A stretch of 64,000 nt of DNA. Source: Paraflavitalea pollutisoli. Its GTDB lineage: Bacteria; Bacteroidota; Bacteroidia; Chitinophagales; Chitinophagaceae. Shown here one piece after another: positions 43,705-53,858 of the stretch (within the stretch, counting starts at the first letter, position 1; every line of letters begins with the position of its first letter). The stretch spans positions 1,797,949 through 1,861,948 of the forward strand of contig NZ_JARKMX010000008.1 of the NCBI RefSeq assembly GCF_029360705.1, in the 5' to 3' direction. Both the position numbers and the translations under genes were made by a program. Under the pieces are notes generated by a model. It was not told where the DNA came from. It did not search any database and worked only from the letters and a program-made list of their open reading frames with translations.

Positions 43705-45968
43705 TCCCGTGCCCAAGAACTGCCCTCACCAACCTGATCGCTTTGCTTTTTCTCGCGTTGCCACTGACCATGACAGCCCAAACAGCCGCCGACCGTACCC
43801 GCATCAGCCAAATCCTTCAAACCAGGCACGATGATACCGCCTGCATAAACGCCCTGTACCGTTTTGGCAACGAATGCCTCGACCGGTCTGGCACCCAAGC
43901 CGCCGACCTGCAGGCGGCCACCGCAGCAGCTGCCGAGATCAATGCGCTGGGCGACAGGAACGATGATCACCGATGCCATGGACTGGCCCACCTGCTACAG
44001 GCCAAGATCATGCGTGAAGCAGGCGATCACCCAGCAGCCAAAAAACACAGTGATGAAGCCATCCGCCTGCTCGACGCGTACGGTACCCTGGCAGAAAGAG
44101 CACAAGCCATCATTGAGCGGGGAGGTACCTTTACCAATGAACAGCAGGACCTGCCGCAAAAGATCGCCTGCTACCAGCAGGGAGCCACCTGGTTCAAAGA
44201 GGCTGGCGATACCCTGGAAGCCGCCAAGATCAATGAGTTCGTGGCAGACCTGTATACCTTGGGACGTCAATACCCGCGCGCCATCGAAGTAGGCCTCGAA
44301 AGTCTTACCGCTTACCAGCAGCTAAAATACCCACGCCTGCAGGGCGTCTATTCCATTCTGGGCGAAGCCTACCACGGCAACAACAATTTTGTACAGTCGC
44401 TACGCTACAACCTGCTCGCCGTGGAAACCGGCGATAAACTGCACGAGACGGGTCCGCTCATGGCCACTATACTCAACCGCGTCGGACTCAACTATTACAG
44501 CATCCGCTACTTCGACCAGGCCATGGACTTCTTCAACCGCTCCCTCACCTGCGCCAGGGCCAACAATGACAGTTCTGCCACCAAAACACTGCTGCTCAAC
44601 ATCGCCGATGCACTCAGCAATAAAAAAGAACTGCGCCGCAGCATAGACACCCTGGCCATCGCCATGCGATACATTCGTCCAGGCAATGAATACGAACGCG
44701 TTCAACCCGAGCTCATTTACCTGAAAAACTATACAGCCCTCGGAGAATACAACAAAGCAGCAATTCATTTTCACGAACTCGACCGCGCCATGAGCAACCC
44801 GGTATTCAGCGGCTCCAGCCGTCAGATCATACGCCTGGGCCTTATCAATTACCTGCAGGCACGCGGACGATACAAAGAAACGATCCCCTACCTCCACGCC
44901 TTCGAGCAGGATGAAGCACCCATCTCCCTATTGCGACGTGCCGACAGCAAATACCTCGCCTTCAAGACCGACTCCGCGCTGCACAATACAGCGGCGGCCT
45001 TGCAACATTTTCAGCAATACAAGCTCCTCTCCGACTCGCTCAACAGCAACTACCAATCACGCCAACTGGGAGTACTCCGACTTCAGTTCGAATCCGAACG
45101 CAAAGACCAGGACATCAAATTCCTGACACAGGAAAACGAATTGCAGCAAGCCTCCCTGGGCAAAGAAAAAGTAGTACGCAATGTGATCATCAGCGGCACC
45201 TGCCTGCTGCTCGTATTCCTGGCCCTGCTGTACAACCGCTACCGACTCCGGAAAAGAACTACCTTTGCACTCGAGCAACAGCAGAACGAGATCAACCACC
45301 AGAATGAGTTACTAAAAAAACTGGTGAGTGAAAAGGAATGGCTGCTCAAAGAGATACACCACCGGGTCAAGAATAACCTGCAGATCATCATCAGCCTGCT
45401 CAACACCCAGTCACAGTACCTCGACAATGCCGACGCGATCGCTGCCATCAAAAACAGTCAGAACCGCATGTACGCCATGTCGCTCATTCACCAGCAACTG
45501 TACCAGCCCGAAAACCTCGGCAAGATCGACATGAGCCGTTACATCACCGATCTCATCGGCTATATGAAAAGCTCATTCGATACAGCCGGCAGGATCTATT
45601 TCAGGATCGACAACGATCCCATACAACTGGACGTGGTTCAGGCGGTACCGATCGGCCTGATCCTGAACGAAGCCATCAGCAATGCCATTAAATATGCCTT
45701 TCCCGGCAGCCGCAAGGGCACCATCGAACTGGCATTGAAAAGTGAAGGAGATGCCTGGTGCAGCCTGCACATGGCCGATGACGGCACCGGCATGCAGGAC
45801 CAGCCACCAACCGGCGAAGCACCATCCCTGGGCATGAGCCTCATGCAGGGCCTCGCCGAGCAACTCGATGCCACCTATGAACTCAGCAGCAGCGACCAGG
45901 GCGTATCCATCGACCTGCGCTTCCGTTGGCAGACCATAACAAACGAACCAGCGAATCATTATGAATAA
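43701..45968 (+). CDS. TPR-containing sensor histidine kinase (HisKA_2 type)
   Basis: 755 residues with a signal peptide ([16 protein letters not shown]). The extracytoplasmic half (about 30-480) consists of TPR-like helix pairs (for example [21 protein letters not shown]...VETGDKLHE and [19 protein letters not shown]). A coiled segment and one membrane helix (about 490-515) lead to the kinase: [20 protein letters not shown] (His box at 553-560) and HATPase ([34 protein letters not shown]). Its stop overlaps the sigma-54 response regulator start by 8 bp (45961-45968), so the two almost certainly form one signalling pair. Confidence 0.92.
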   Translation: MIPCPRTALTNLIALLFLALPLTMTAQTAADRTRISQILQTRHDDTACINALYRFGNECLDRSGTQAADLQAATAAAAEINALGDRNDDHRCHGLAHLLQAKIMREAGDHPAAKKHSDEAIRLLDAYGTLAERAQAIIERGGTFTNEQQDLPQKIACYQQGATWFKEAGDTLEAAKINEFVADLYTLGRQYPRAIEVGLESLTAYQQLKYPRLQGVYSILGEAYHGNNNFVQSLRYNLLAVETGDKLHETGPLMATILNRVGLNYYSIRYFDQAMDFFNRSLTCARANNDSSATKTLLLNIADALSNKKELRRSIDTLAIAMRYIRPGNEYERVQPELIYLKNYTALGEYNKAAIHFHELDRAMSNPVFSGSSRQIIRLGLINYLQARGRYKETIPYLHAFEQDEAPISLLRRADSKYLAFKTDSALHNTAAALQHFQQYKLLSDSLNSNYQSRQLGVLRLQFESERKDQDIKFLTQENELQQASLGKEKVVRNVIISGTCLLLVFLALLYNRYRLRKRTTFALEQQQNEINHQNELLKKLVSEKEWLLKEIHHRVKNNLQIIISLLNTQSQYLDNADAIAAIKNSQNRMYAMSLIHQQLYQPENLGKIDMSRYITDLIGYMKSSFDTAGRIYFRIDNDPIQLDVVQAVPIGLILNEAISNAIKYAFPGSRKGTIELALKSEGDAWCSLHMADDGTGMQDQPPTGEAPSLGMSLMQGLAEQLDATYELSSSDQGVSIDLRFRWQTITNEPANHYE

Positions 45969-47343
45969 CAGCAAGGAAAAACTGCTTATAGTAGAAGACG
46001 AGTTCATCGTGGGCAACGACCTCCGCATGATGCTGATCAAAGGGGGACATGAAGTGGTAGGCATGGCGGCATCGGTAGAACAGGCCCGCAAACTGATAGA
46101 AGCCAAAAAGCCCGACTGGGTCTTGCTCGATATCGTATTGAAGACCCCTACCAGCGGAATCGAACTGGGTAAGGAACTGCATGCCCAAAAGATCCCCTTT
46201 CTCTATATATCTGCCAACACCAATGAGCAAACCCTCGAAGCCGCCAAAGCGACACAGCCCTACGGCTTCCTTGTGAAGCCTTTCCGGCAGCAGGACCTGT
46301 TCGTCATGCTCGATATTGCCCGCTACCGGTACGGCATCGAGAAAGGCACCATCAAAGAAGTGGCAGCACCCGCCACCACCCATACGCCCGTACCTGCCTA
46401 CGACAGCAACGACCTCATTGGCAACAGCGCCGTCATACACGAAGCCCTCAACAAGGTCAACGCCGTAGCCCCCACCACCACCAGCGTATTGCTGCTCGGC
46501 GAAAGTGGTACCGGCAAAGAACGCTTTGCCGAAGCCATACACAAGCGATCCAACCGCAAGAACAAACCCTTTATCGTTGTCAATTGCGGCGCCATCCCCA
46601 TCACCCTGCTCGAATCGGAATTGTTTGGACATGAACGCGGCGCCTTTACCGGGGCCAACCAAAAGCGGATCGGCAAATTCGAACAGGCAGAAGGCGGCAC
46701 CCTCTTCCTAGATGAGATTGGCGAACTGCCGCCCGAAGCACAGGTTAAGCTGTTGCGCGTATTGCAACAGAAAGAGATCGAACGGGTCGGCGGCGACCGC
46801 ACCATTCCCGTCGACGTGCGCGTAATCGCCGCCACCAACCGCCACCTCGAGAAAGAAGTAGCCCATGGCCGCTTTCGCCTCGACCTCTACTACCGGCTCA
46901 ACGTATTCCCGATCGTATTACCGCCCCTGCGCGAACGCCCCGATGATATCCCTTCGCTGGTACAATACTTTCTGCACAAGTTCCGCGACAACTCACCCAA
47001 AGGAATACCCGCCGTGGGCCCACAGGCCATGCAGTCACTGACCCAATACAACTGGCCGGGTAATATCCGCGAACTGGAGCACGTCATCGAACGACAGGTC
47101 ATCCTCAGCGGTGGCAACCCCATCGAGCACATCGAATTAACCATGGCCGATCAATCTGCTCTACCTACCGACACCAACCTTGAAACACTCGAGACCGTCG
47201 AACGCAACCACATCCTCAAAACACTCAAGGCCTGCAAAGGCCGCGTATCAGGTATGGGCGGCGCCGCAGAAATACTGGGCATACCCGCCCAGACGCTGTA
47301 TTCAAAAATGAAGAAACTGGGAATTAAAACGGGTTATCTTTGA
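45961..47343 (+). CDS. Sigma-54-dependent response regulator (REC-AAA+-Fis)
   Basis: 460 residues. Receiver domain at 1-125 ([10 protein letters not shown] acid cluster, phospho-acceptor D57 in LLDIVLK, conserved K in FLVKPF). AAA+ domain at about 145-375: GESGTGKE Walker A, GAFTGA loop at residues 227-232, [10 protein letters not shown] Walker B. Fis-type HTH at the end ([33 protein letters not shown]). It starts inside the 3' end of the TPR kinase gene, so its partner kinase is clear. It should activate sigma-54 promoters on phosphorylation. Confidence 0.95.
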   Translation: MNNSKEKLLIVEDEFIVGNDLRMMLIKGGHEVVGMAASVEQARKLIEAKKPDWVLLDIVLKTPTSGIELGKELHAQKIPFLYISANTNEQTLEAAKATQPYGFLVKPFRQQDLFVMLDIARYRYGIEKGTIKEVAAPATTHTPVPAYDSNDLIGNSAVIHEALNKVNAVAPTTTSVLLLGESGTGKERFAEAIHKRSNRKNKPFIVVNCGAIPITLLESELFGHERGAFTGANQKRIGKFEQAEGGTLFLDEIGELPPEAQVKLLRVLQQKEIERVGGDRTIPVDVRVIAATNRHLEKEVAHGRFRLDLYYRLNVFPIVLPPLRERPDDIPSLVQYFLHKFRDNSPKGIPAVGPQAMQSLTQYNWPGNIRELEHVIERQVILSGGNPIEHIELTMADQSALPTDTNLETLETVERNHILKTLKACKGRVSGMGGAAEILGIPAQTLYSKMKKLGIKTGYL

Positions 47344-47369
47344 CCCGCGTACCGTAACCAGCAGGACAC

Positions 47370-48986
47370 ATGAAGGATAGCAAGGAAATCACTGCCAACA
47401 CCAAAGAACAGCAATACCAGTTGCTGCTCACCCTGGCCAACAACATAGCCGGTGCCCGCAACCGTGCCGATCTCTGGGAAATACTCACCGATCAGTTGCT
47501 GAGCACACTGCACGCCAGCTATTACACCGTCTGCCTCATCAACGACAACGACCAAACACATTCCCCCTTCCTGTACAGTACACCAGACAGCATACCAAGC
47601 GTGACCGGCGAAAGCCCCATCATACAAAAGAAACACGATTGGCACGATGGCATCTTCGATCGTGGCATCGCATCCGAAACACCCCTCATCTTCGACCTGG
47701 ATGCCGTACTCAAAACGGGCAACGCTCCGCAATACGTGTATCATTGGTACAACAGTGGCATTCGCGAAATGGCCGTCGCCCGTATCATGCACGCTAAAGA
47801 ACCCAAAGGACTACTTTATCTCTATGCCCGGCAAAAAGGTTCCTTCACGCGGGATCAGTACAACCTGTTGCGCGCCATCACCGACATGCTCGGCAGTGGC
47901 ATCTCCAACATCCTGGCCAATGAAAAGATTGAAGCCCAACTGCAGGAGATCGACCAGTACCGCAGGCAACTCGAACAGGAAAACAACTACCTGCGCGAAG
48001 AACGCAGCAAGCACCAACCAGCTACCGGCAGCATGATTGGCCAATCAGCCGCCATGCAAACCATACAGGAATGGGTCAGCAAGGTATCCCCCACCGATAC
48101 CACCGTCCTCATTTTGGGTGAAACAGGCACTGGCAAAGAGATGATCGCCCATGCCATCCATGCAGCCTCCTCCCGCAGCCAGCAGCTCATGATCAAAGTG
48201 AACTGTGCTGCCCTGCCCGCCAACCTCATCGAAAGCGAACTGTTTGGTCACGAAAAGGGCAGCTTCACCGGTGCCCTGGAAAGAAGGATCGGCAAGATCG
48301 AACTGGCCAACAACAGCACCCTCTTCCTGGACGAGATCGGCGAAATGCCCCTCGAACTACAGGCTAAAATATTACGGGCCCTGCAGGAAAAAGAGATCGA
48401 ACGCATCGGAGGGAACGCCACCATCAAGGTCAATGTACGGCTCATCGCCGCCACCAACCGCAACCTGCAGCAGGAAGTAGCTGCCGGCCGCTTTCGCCAC
48501 GACCTGTATTATCGGCTCAACGTGTTTCCCGTCGAATTGCCACCGCTGCGTCAACGTCGCGAAGACATCCCCCTGCTCGCCAATAGCTTTATGCAGCGCT
48601 TTGCAGGCAATATGGGAAAGCAACTCGACAGCATCGCGCCTGCGGCCATGAAAAAGCTACTGGCTTACCATTGGCCCGGCAATATCCGCGAGCTGGAACA
48701 CCTGCTGGAACGCACGGTACTGCTGACCACCTCGTCCACCATCGAAGACATACAATTACCCGGCAATGCCCACGAACTATTGCCCGGTACTGCCGATCAG
48801 GTACAGTCGCTGGCCGATATGGAGCGGGAGTATATCCTTAAAATAGTAAGGTTATCCGGCGGCCGCATCTCTGGCCCTTCTGGCGCTGCCGCCAAACTAC
48901 AATTACCCCATACTACCCTGATCTCAAAAATGCAAAAGCTCGGCATCCGGAAAACACACTTCCTCGACGGAGCACACAATGACTAA
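47370..48986 (+). CDS. Sigma-54-dependent activator with one GAF domain
   Basis: 538 residues. One GAF-like domain (about 10-195, again preceded by the IAGARNRADL pattern), a coiled-coil linker, then the AAA+ domain (about 215-445): GETGTGKE, GSFTGA at 297-302 in place of the more common [16 protein letters not shown]. Fis-type HTH at the C-terminus (RLSGGRISGPSGAAAKLQLPHTTLISKMQKLGI). The linker, AAA+ and HTH regions closely resemble the three-GAF activator at 39223. It has no receiver domain. It lies 26 bp after the response regulator and overlaps the hydrolase gene by 8 bp. Confidence 0.92.
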   Translation: MKDSKEITANTKEQQYQLLLTLANNIAGARNRADLWEILTDQLLSTLHASYYTVCLINDNDQTHSPFLYSTPDSIPSVTGESPIIQKKHDWHDGIFDRGIASETPLIFDLDAVLKTGNAPQYVYHWYNSGIREMAVARIMHAKEPKGLLYLYARQKGSFTRDQYNLLRAITDMLGSGISNILANEKIEAQLQEIDQYRRQLEQENNYLREERSKHQPATGSMIGQSAAMQTIQEWVSKVSPTDTTVLILGETGTGKEMIAHAIHAASSRSQQLMIKVNCAALPANLIESELFGHEKGSFTGALERRIGKIELANNSTLFLDEIGEMPLELQAKILRALQEKEIERIGGNATIKVNVRLIAATNRNLQQEVAAGRFRHDLYYRLNVFPVELPPLRQRREDIPLLANSFMQRFAGNMGKQLDSIAPAAMKKLLAYHWPGNIRELEHLLERTVLLTTSSTIEDIQLPGNAHELLPGTADQVQSLADMEREYILKIVRLSGGRISGPSGAAAKLQLPHTTLISKMQKLGIRKTHFLDGAHND

Positions 48987-50058
48987 CATGACACCCCAAA
49001 CCATCGTCCTCAGCATCGGCCTCCTGTTGTTGCTACAGCTCACATTCGCCCATACAGCAGCCGCAACACCATCCATGCAAGACACTACGCATTATCTTCA
49101 TGAAGAAAAATATGTGACCATCAACGGCAGCGAGCAATGGATCACGATCAAGGGCAATCCGACCAAACCTGCCATCCTCTTTTTTCATGGTGGCCCCGGT
49201 AGTCCGATCACGCCCTATGCCGATAACGTGTACAAGACCTGGGAGAAAGACTTTGTATTGATCCAATGGGATCAGCGAGGTACCGCCCGTACTTTCGGCA
49301 AGGTGGCACCAGCGGAGTTGACACTGGAGTACCTGCACGACCATCCGCTCACCTTATCACAAATGACAGCAGATGGTATTGCCGTCGCGGAATACGCGAT
49401 CAAACAACTAAAAAAAGACAAACTCATACTGGCAGGTACGTCCTGGGGTTCCTTACTAGGCGTGCAAGTAGCCACTGCACGACCAGACCTGTTCTATGCC
49501 TATATCGGCCATTCACAGATCGTACAACCCGACAACGACAGTCTGCTGTTCAATAAAGTCTACAAGATCGCCAAGGGAAGAGATGACCGTGATGCTTTGG
49601 ACAAACTGAAAATGCTGGGCCGCCCGCCTTACGAAAGAGCCCGCAACGTTGGTCAACTGTACCGCATCCTGAAAAAATATGAAGCAGCCCGCTCCACACC
49701 GCCACCCGCAGGGTGGTTTGTAGAAACCCAGGAGTACAGTAACGAACAGGATGAGCGCAACAGGGAAATGGGCGACGATTACTCCTTCGTACATTTTATT
49801 GGAGACAAACCACTCGGCGTATCAGCCATGCGCACGGGCATCGATCTGCTGCGCGACAATACCGTTTTCAAGATTCCCGTCTACCTGATACAGGGCGAAC
49901 ATGATATTCTCACGTCCAAAGAAACCACGCGCCGGTATTTCGACAAATTGCAGGTACCGGCGAAAAAATACGTCCTACTGCCAAATGCAGCACACGGGTT
50001 CAACCAATCGGTGGTCACGGCACAATTTGTCATAGCCAGATCGATCAAAGTGAAATAG
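48979..50058 (+). CDS. Alpha/beta hydrolase (proline iminopeptidase-like)
   Basis: 359 residues with an N-terminal signal peptide (LLLLQLTFAHTAAATPSM). Classic S33-type layout: HGGPGSPITPY (oxyanion loop, about residues 71-81), QWDQRGTARTFGK, the nucleophile elbow GTSWGSLLG (Ser near residue 157), acid/His region GEHDILTSKETTRRYF...LLPNAAHGFNQ near the C-terminus. The likely catalytic Ser, Asp and His are all present. Substrates may be small peptides or esters in the periplasm. It ends the signalling operon, so it is possibly a target of or partner to the regulators. Confidence 0.87.
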   Translation: MTNMTPQTIVLSIGLLLLLQLTFAHTAAATPSMQDTTHYLHEEKYVTINGSEQWITIKGNPTKPAILFFHGGPGSPITPYADNVYKTWEKDFVLIQWDQRGTARTFGKVAPAELTLEYLHDHPLTLSQMTADGIAVAEYAIKQLKKDKLILAGTSWGSLLGVQVATARPDLFYAYIGHSQIVQPDNDSLLFNKVYKIAKGRDDRDALDKLKMLGRPPYERARNVGQLYRILKKYEAARSTPPPAGWFVETQEYSNEQDERNREMGDDYSFVHFIGDKPLGVSAMRTGIDLLRDNTVFKIPVYLIQGEHDILTSKETTRRYFDKLQVPAKKYVLLPNAAHGFNQSVVTAQFVIARSIKVK

Positions 50059-50282
50059 GTAACTTTCTCCCCAGTGGCTGAGCCCGGAGCAACAGCCTTC
50101 GCCAAAGCACAAGATTATCAACCACTTACGCATTCGAAGCAGCAATGCTTCAAATCTGCCGTAAAATTCGTACCTTTACAGCCTTATATTCCTCCCTACA
50201 CCTGTAATCGTAGCTACAACATATGGTAAGGCAAGGTCATAAGTTGGCGCAAAAAATCTTATTTCTTCATTTAAATTAGTAT

Positions 50283-50546
50283 ATGACCATCGAGCAGATT
50301 CATACTTTCCTGACACGCAACGAATTCGATCGCAATCAGGTAAAAGTTAGCTTCAAAACCAGGAACTCTTTCACTGGTATCTTTATTAAGACCAATGACT
50401 ATACTGAGCTGAAAGACAAGAACTTTTGGCGTGTTATCAATGAGTCGAATGTAAAGGAATACCTGAAATCGAAAGACACTAGTCTTGCACGTATTTTCAA
50501 TGGCTCTGAGTTTGTTAAGCTGACGACCGTACAGGACGCAGGATAA
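50283..50546 (+). CDS. Small conserved hypothetical protein
   Basis: 87 residues, no signal peptide (MTIEQIHTFLTRNEFDRNQVKVSFKTRNSFTGIFI...). I recognise the general look of a small Bacteroidota protein found with cold-shock genes, but not its function. The next gene (cold-shock protein) starts 61 bp downstream on the same strand. Confidence 0.7.
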   Translation: MTIEQIHTFLTRNEFDRNQVKVSFKTRNSFTGIFIKTNDYTELKDKNFWRVINESNVKEYLKSKDTSLARIFNGSEFVKLTTVQDAG

Positions 50547-50607
50547 CAACTTCCAACATAACAGTATAAAAAATAACGCCTAAGGCAGGCATCACTAAAA
50601 AGTAAAT

Positions 50608-51063
50608 ATGGGAAAATCACAGGAAACATTCTCAAAAAGAGAGCGCGAAAAGCAGCGCATGAAAAAACAGCAGGATAAGAAGGAAAAGATGAATGAACGC
50701 AAATCCGGCAAAGAAAAACCTAAGTCTCTTGAAGACATGATGGCCTACCTCGACGAGAATGGCAACCTGACCAACAAACCTTTAGATCCCCGGATCAAAA
50801 AAACCTTTAACCAGGAGGACATCCAGATCGGTGTTCCCAAACAGGAAGACAAAGAACCGGATACACCCAATACTGGTACCATTACCTTCTTCAACGAGTC
50901 AAAAGGATTCGGATTTATTCAGGACTCGGACACCAGGGAACGTGTATTTTTCCACGTCAACGACCTGGCATCACAAGTTAAGGAAAACGACTTCGTCAGT
51001 TACTGGCCAGGCAAAAGCCCGAAAGGCCCCGTAGCTACCGAAGTAACCCTCGCCAAGAGGTAA
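50608..51063 (+). CDS. Cold-shock domain protein with charged N-terminal tail
   Basis: 151 residues. The first 45 are Lys/Arg/Glu-rich (MGKSQETFSKREREKQRMKK...KMNERKSGKEKP), followed by SLEDMMAYLDENGNLTNKPLDPR and a C-terminal cold-shock barrel (about 87-150) with RNP1-like KGFGFIQD and RNP2-like VFFHVNDL. This is the Bacteroidota form of cold-shock protein with a basic tail. It should bind single-stranded RNA or DNA as an RNA chaperone. Confidence 0.92.
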   Translation: MGKSQETFSKREREKQRMKKQQDKKEKMNERKSGKEKPKSLEDMMAYLDENGNLTNKPLDPRIKKTFNQEDIQIGVPKQEDKEPDTPNTGTITFFNESKGFGFIQDSDTRERVFFHVNDLASQVKENDFVSYWPGKSPKGPVATEVTLAKR

Positions 51064-51342
51064 TTCGCACACCAGCATCCGCCCTTCCAACAGGCCACAT
51101 GATAGCACCAGCAGGTGCGCATCCGAGCAGTTTAGTGCTTTTATACCCCTAAGCACCCCAACGACCAATACCGGTACAAAAATATGAATGGCCGCAGGAG
51201 TACACCACTTCCGCGGCCATTGCTCCCCGGTATCAACGCCACTCCAGCAACTACTGATCGCAGCAAGAGTATGCGATATCTTGGCTCAAATCCCCCGGAA
51301 ACAACATTCCATAATTACGTAACTTTAAGAGACACGGAAAAC

Positions 51343-51507
51343 ATGGATAATAAACTCATTTACTGGATACCGGTAGTCGGCTTTATCATCTGCATAGCAC
51401 GGTATGAAAAGGAAAACGACATGAGTATCTTCTGGAGCTACTACCAGGCAGCCATGGTCATCATTTTCATCGCTATTGTTTCCATCGTCGGTTATACGTC
51501 GTCATAG
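51343..51507 (+). CDS. Small membrane protein
   Basis: 54 residues from the ATG at 51343 (MDNKLIYWIPVVGFIICIARYEKENDM), with two membrane segments (about 8-20 and 34-52). The frame is open upstream to 51184 but has no coding look there. No family is recognised; it may be a small membrane regulator. Confidence 0.5.
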   Translation: MDNKLIYWIPVVGFIICIARYEKENDMSIFWSYYQAAMVIIFIAIVSIVGYTSS

Positions 51508-51694
51508 TACCATTGCCTGTCGGGACTTTATTTTACCTGCTATCGTAGCACATACCTGTGGCCTGCCACAGAGATGTACAGCGCATTACAGTAAAACATA
51601 CAACAAGACGTCAAACCCAGGTATCGGCATAGATCAGCAGAAAGTGTACCTTCACATCCCCGGATCTATATCACAGCCCAATTAAAGAGATACC

Positions 51695-52423
51695 ATGACG
51701 ATCATACCACTCAGAGAAGGCAATTATTCGGTCGATCAACGCAAGCACTTCACGCCCATCGCCAATCCCACTGACCCTGCTACGGGCCTGAAGATGGCCA
51801 TCAACCCCTTCCTGATTAAGATAGGCAACGACCAGCTATTGCTCGACACCGGCCTGCCCGATGATCAACCTGGCAACCCGGGCATCACCGAATGCCTGCG
51901 GCGCGAAAACACGACGCCCGAACAGATCACCCACGTCTTTCTCTCGCACCTCCACAAAGACCATCTCGATGGCATCGGCACTTTTGTTGCGGAAGATGAG
52001 CTCGTTCCCCGCTTCCCCCATGCCAAGGTCTATCTGCAGCAGCGCGAATACGACTATGCCCTGACACAAACCGACAACCCATCCTACCGGCCCGCCATGC
52101 TCCGGCTGCTGCCTACCCTGCCCAATCTGGTCTGGCTCAACGACAATGAGGGAAATATTACCGACCAGCTTAGTTACCTCGTCACCGGCGGACACTCGCC
52201 CTTTCACCAGGTTTGCTGGATACGCGAAGAAGCACAGACCGTTTTCTACGGAGCCGATAACCTGCCGCAGAAATCCTACCTCAAACCCGGACTGGCCTAC
52301 AAAAGCGATTACGACGGCAGCAAGGCCCGTCAATGGCGTCAGCAATGGATCAAAACTGCCAAAGAAGAAAACTGGGTCATCCTGCTCTACCATGATCTCA
52401 CCACCCCAGCCATCACCTTATAA
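51695..52423 (+). CDS. Metallo-beta-lactamase-fold hydrolase
   Basis: 242 residues. The MBL metal site is visible: HVFLSHLHKDHLDGIG (HxHxDH, residues about 86-91), LLLDTGLPDD before it, a GGHSPFHQVCWI (third His) segment, GADNLPQKSYLKP and a late LLYHDLT (distal His). The enzyme resembles the quorum-quenching/sulfatase-like branch of MBL proteins; the substrate is not assigned. It is followed at 56 bp by a Crp/Fnr regulator. Confidence 0.87.
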   Translation: MTIIPLREGNYSVDQRKHFTPIANPTDPATGLKMAINPFLIKIGNDQLLLDTGLPDDQPGNPGITECLRRENTTPEQITHVFLSHLHKDHLDGIGTFVAEDELVPRFPHAKVYLQQREYDYALTQTDNPSYRPAMLRLLPTLPNLVWLNDNEGNITDQLSYLVTGGHSPFHQVCWIREEAQTVFYGADNLPQKSYLKPGLAYKSDYDGSKARQWRQQWIKTAKEENWVILLYHDLTTPAITL

Positions 52424-52479
52424 CCACTGCCCCACGACCAAAAAGAGTTGCATCTTTGTAACCACATCAAACCAGCTAC

Positions 52480-53061
52480 ATGTTCGAAAAATTCCTGGAG
52501 CAATTCAATAAAAAGGTGCCGCTTACCGCTGCAGAATCCACACAACTCCAGGAGCACCTGACCGTCAAAAAGGTGCGTAAAAAGCAATACCTGCTGCAGG
52601 AAGGCGAAGTGTGCAAAAACCTCGCATTCGTTGAAAAGGGCCTTTTGCGTGCCTACAGCATCGACGACACCGGTCGCGAACACATCATCCAGTTTGCCCT
52701 GGAAGGCTGGGTCATTTCCGATCTATACAGCTTTCTCACGGGCGAGCCGGCCACCTACAACATCGAAGCCATAGAAGATACCGAGGTAGTACTGATCAGT
52801 CAGTCCGCACACGCCACCCTGTTGCTGCAAATACCCAAGTATGAGACCTTTACACGGCTCAATATAACAGGCGCTTACCTGGCCATGCAAAAACGCCTCA
52901 CGTCCACCATCAGCGCTACCCTGGAGGATCGCTACGAAGCCTTTATTGCCCTCTATCCCCATATTGCAGAAAGGGTACCCCAGCATATGATCGCTGCTTA
53001 TCTCGGCCTCACCCCCGAAACCCTCAGCCGTGTCAGGAAACGCATCTCCCTGCACAAGTAA
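52480..53061 (+). CDS. Crp/Fnr-family transcriptional regulator (second copy)
   Basis: 193 residues. Cyclic-nucleotide-binding-like barrel (VKKVRKKQYLLQEGEVCKNLAFVEKGLLRAYS, about residues 29-60), dimer helix, short winged HTH ending AAYLGLTPETLSRVRKRIS. It resembles the copy at 22615-23187 in organisation but is clearly diverged. No cAMP-binding signature is obvious. Downstream on the same strand are YceI and a DODA-type dioxygenase. Confidence 0.9.
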   Translation: MFEKFLEQFNKKVPLTAAESTQLQEHLTVKKVRKKQYLLQEGEVCKNLAFVEKGLLRAYSIDDTGREHIIQFALEGWVISDLYSFLTGEPATYNIEAIEDTEVVLISQSAHATLLLQIPKYETFTRLNITGAYLAMQKRLTSTISATLEDRYEAFIALYPHIAERVPQHMIAAYLGLTPETLSRVRKRISLHK

Positions 53062-53191
53062 TGGAGCAAACCCCTCCCTATTGCCCCACATCAACCCGAT
53101 TTATTGACCAAAAGCAATGGCCAGGGAAGTCGGGCATGGTAGTTTTGCGTCAGCAATTGGACAATTTCATTACACATAAAAACTACGAACC

Positions 53192-53767
53192 ATGAAAAAG
53201 CTCATGCTCATTGCCGCGGCCTTTATCACCCTGTCAGCCTTTACGGCCATCAACTCCCTGTGGAAGAATGACCCTCCCCACACACAGCTCGGCTTCACTG
53301 TCACCCACCTCGGCATCAACGACGTTACGGGTTATTTCCGCGACTTCGAAGTGAGTATCGAATCGACCAAACCGGATTTCACCGACGCGGTCTTTACCCT
53401 GACCGCCAAAACCGCCTCCATCGACACCCGCGTCGAGCAGCGCGACAATCACCTGAGAAGTGCCGACTTCTTCGATGTAGAGCAATATCCAGCACTTAAC
53501 TTCAAGAGTACCTCTATTAAAAAAGGGGCTAAGAATACTTATAAACTTGCTGGCGAACTGACCCTCCACGGCGTTACCAAACCAGTTATCATGGACCTGG
53601 AATACCGCGGGACCACCGCCAACCCGATGAGCAAGAAACCGACCGCAGGCTTCCGCCTGACAGGTACTATCAAGCGGTCCGACTTCGGCATCGGCACCAA
53701 ATTCCCTGCTACCCTGGTCAGTGATGATGTGCGCATCAAGGCCGACGGCGAGTTTACACAACCCTAA
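53192..53767 (+). CDS. YceI-family lipid-binding protein
   Basis: 191 residues with a signal peptide (MKKLMLIAAAFITLSAFTAINS). The mature part is a lipocalin-like YceI domain: PPHTQLGFTVTHLGINDVTGYFRDFEV, RDNHLRSADFFDVEQYPALNFKS, LTLHGVTKPVIMDLEY and a SDFGIGT..ATLVSDDVRIKADGEF end. Such proteins bind isoprenoids in the periplasm and are often stress- or acid-induced. The hairpin at 53785-53812 closes the transcript. Confidence 0.92.
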   Translation: MKKLMLIAAAFITLSAFTAINSLWKNDPPHTQLGFTVTHLGINDVTGYFRDFEVSIESTKPDFTDAVFTLTAKTASIDTRVEQRDNHLRSADFFDVEQYPALNFKSTSIKKGAKNTYKLAGELTLHGVTKPVIMDLEYRGTTANPMSKKPTAGFRLTGTIKRSDFGIGTKFPATLVSDDVRIKADGEFTQP

Positions 53768-53784
53768 GTGCACAGCAATACCTT

Positions 53785-53812
53785 ACACCGGTATCGGGGT
53801 CGATACCGGTGT
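53785..53812 (+). terminator. Perfect hairpin after the YceI gene
   Basis: ACACCGGTATCG GGGT CGATACCGGTGT, a 12-bp perfect stem with a 4-nt loop, 17 bp after the stop at 53767. It has no real U-tract, so it may work with other factors or as a 3' stabiliser. Confidence 0.6.
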
Positions 53813-53858
53813 ATTGACGCCCCCCCCAAACAAGTACATCAATTCGTAGTCAGCAATC

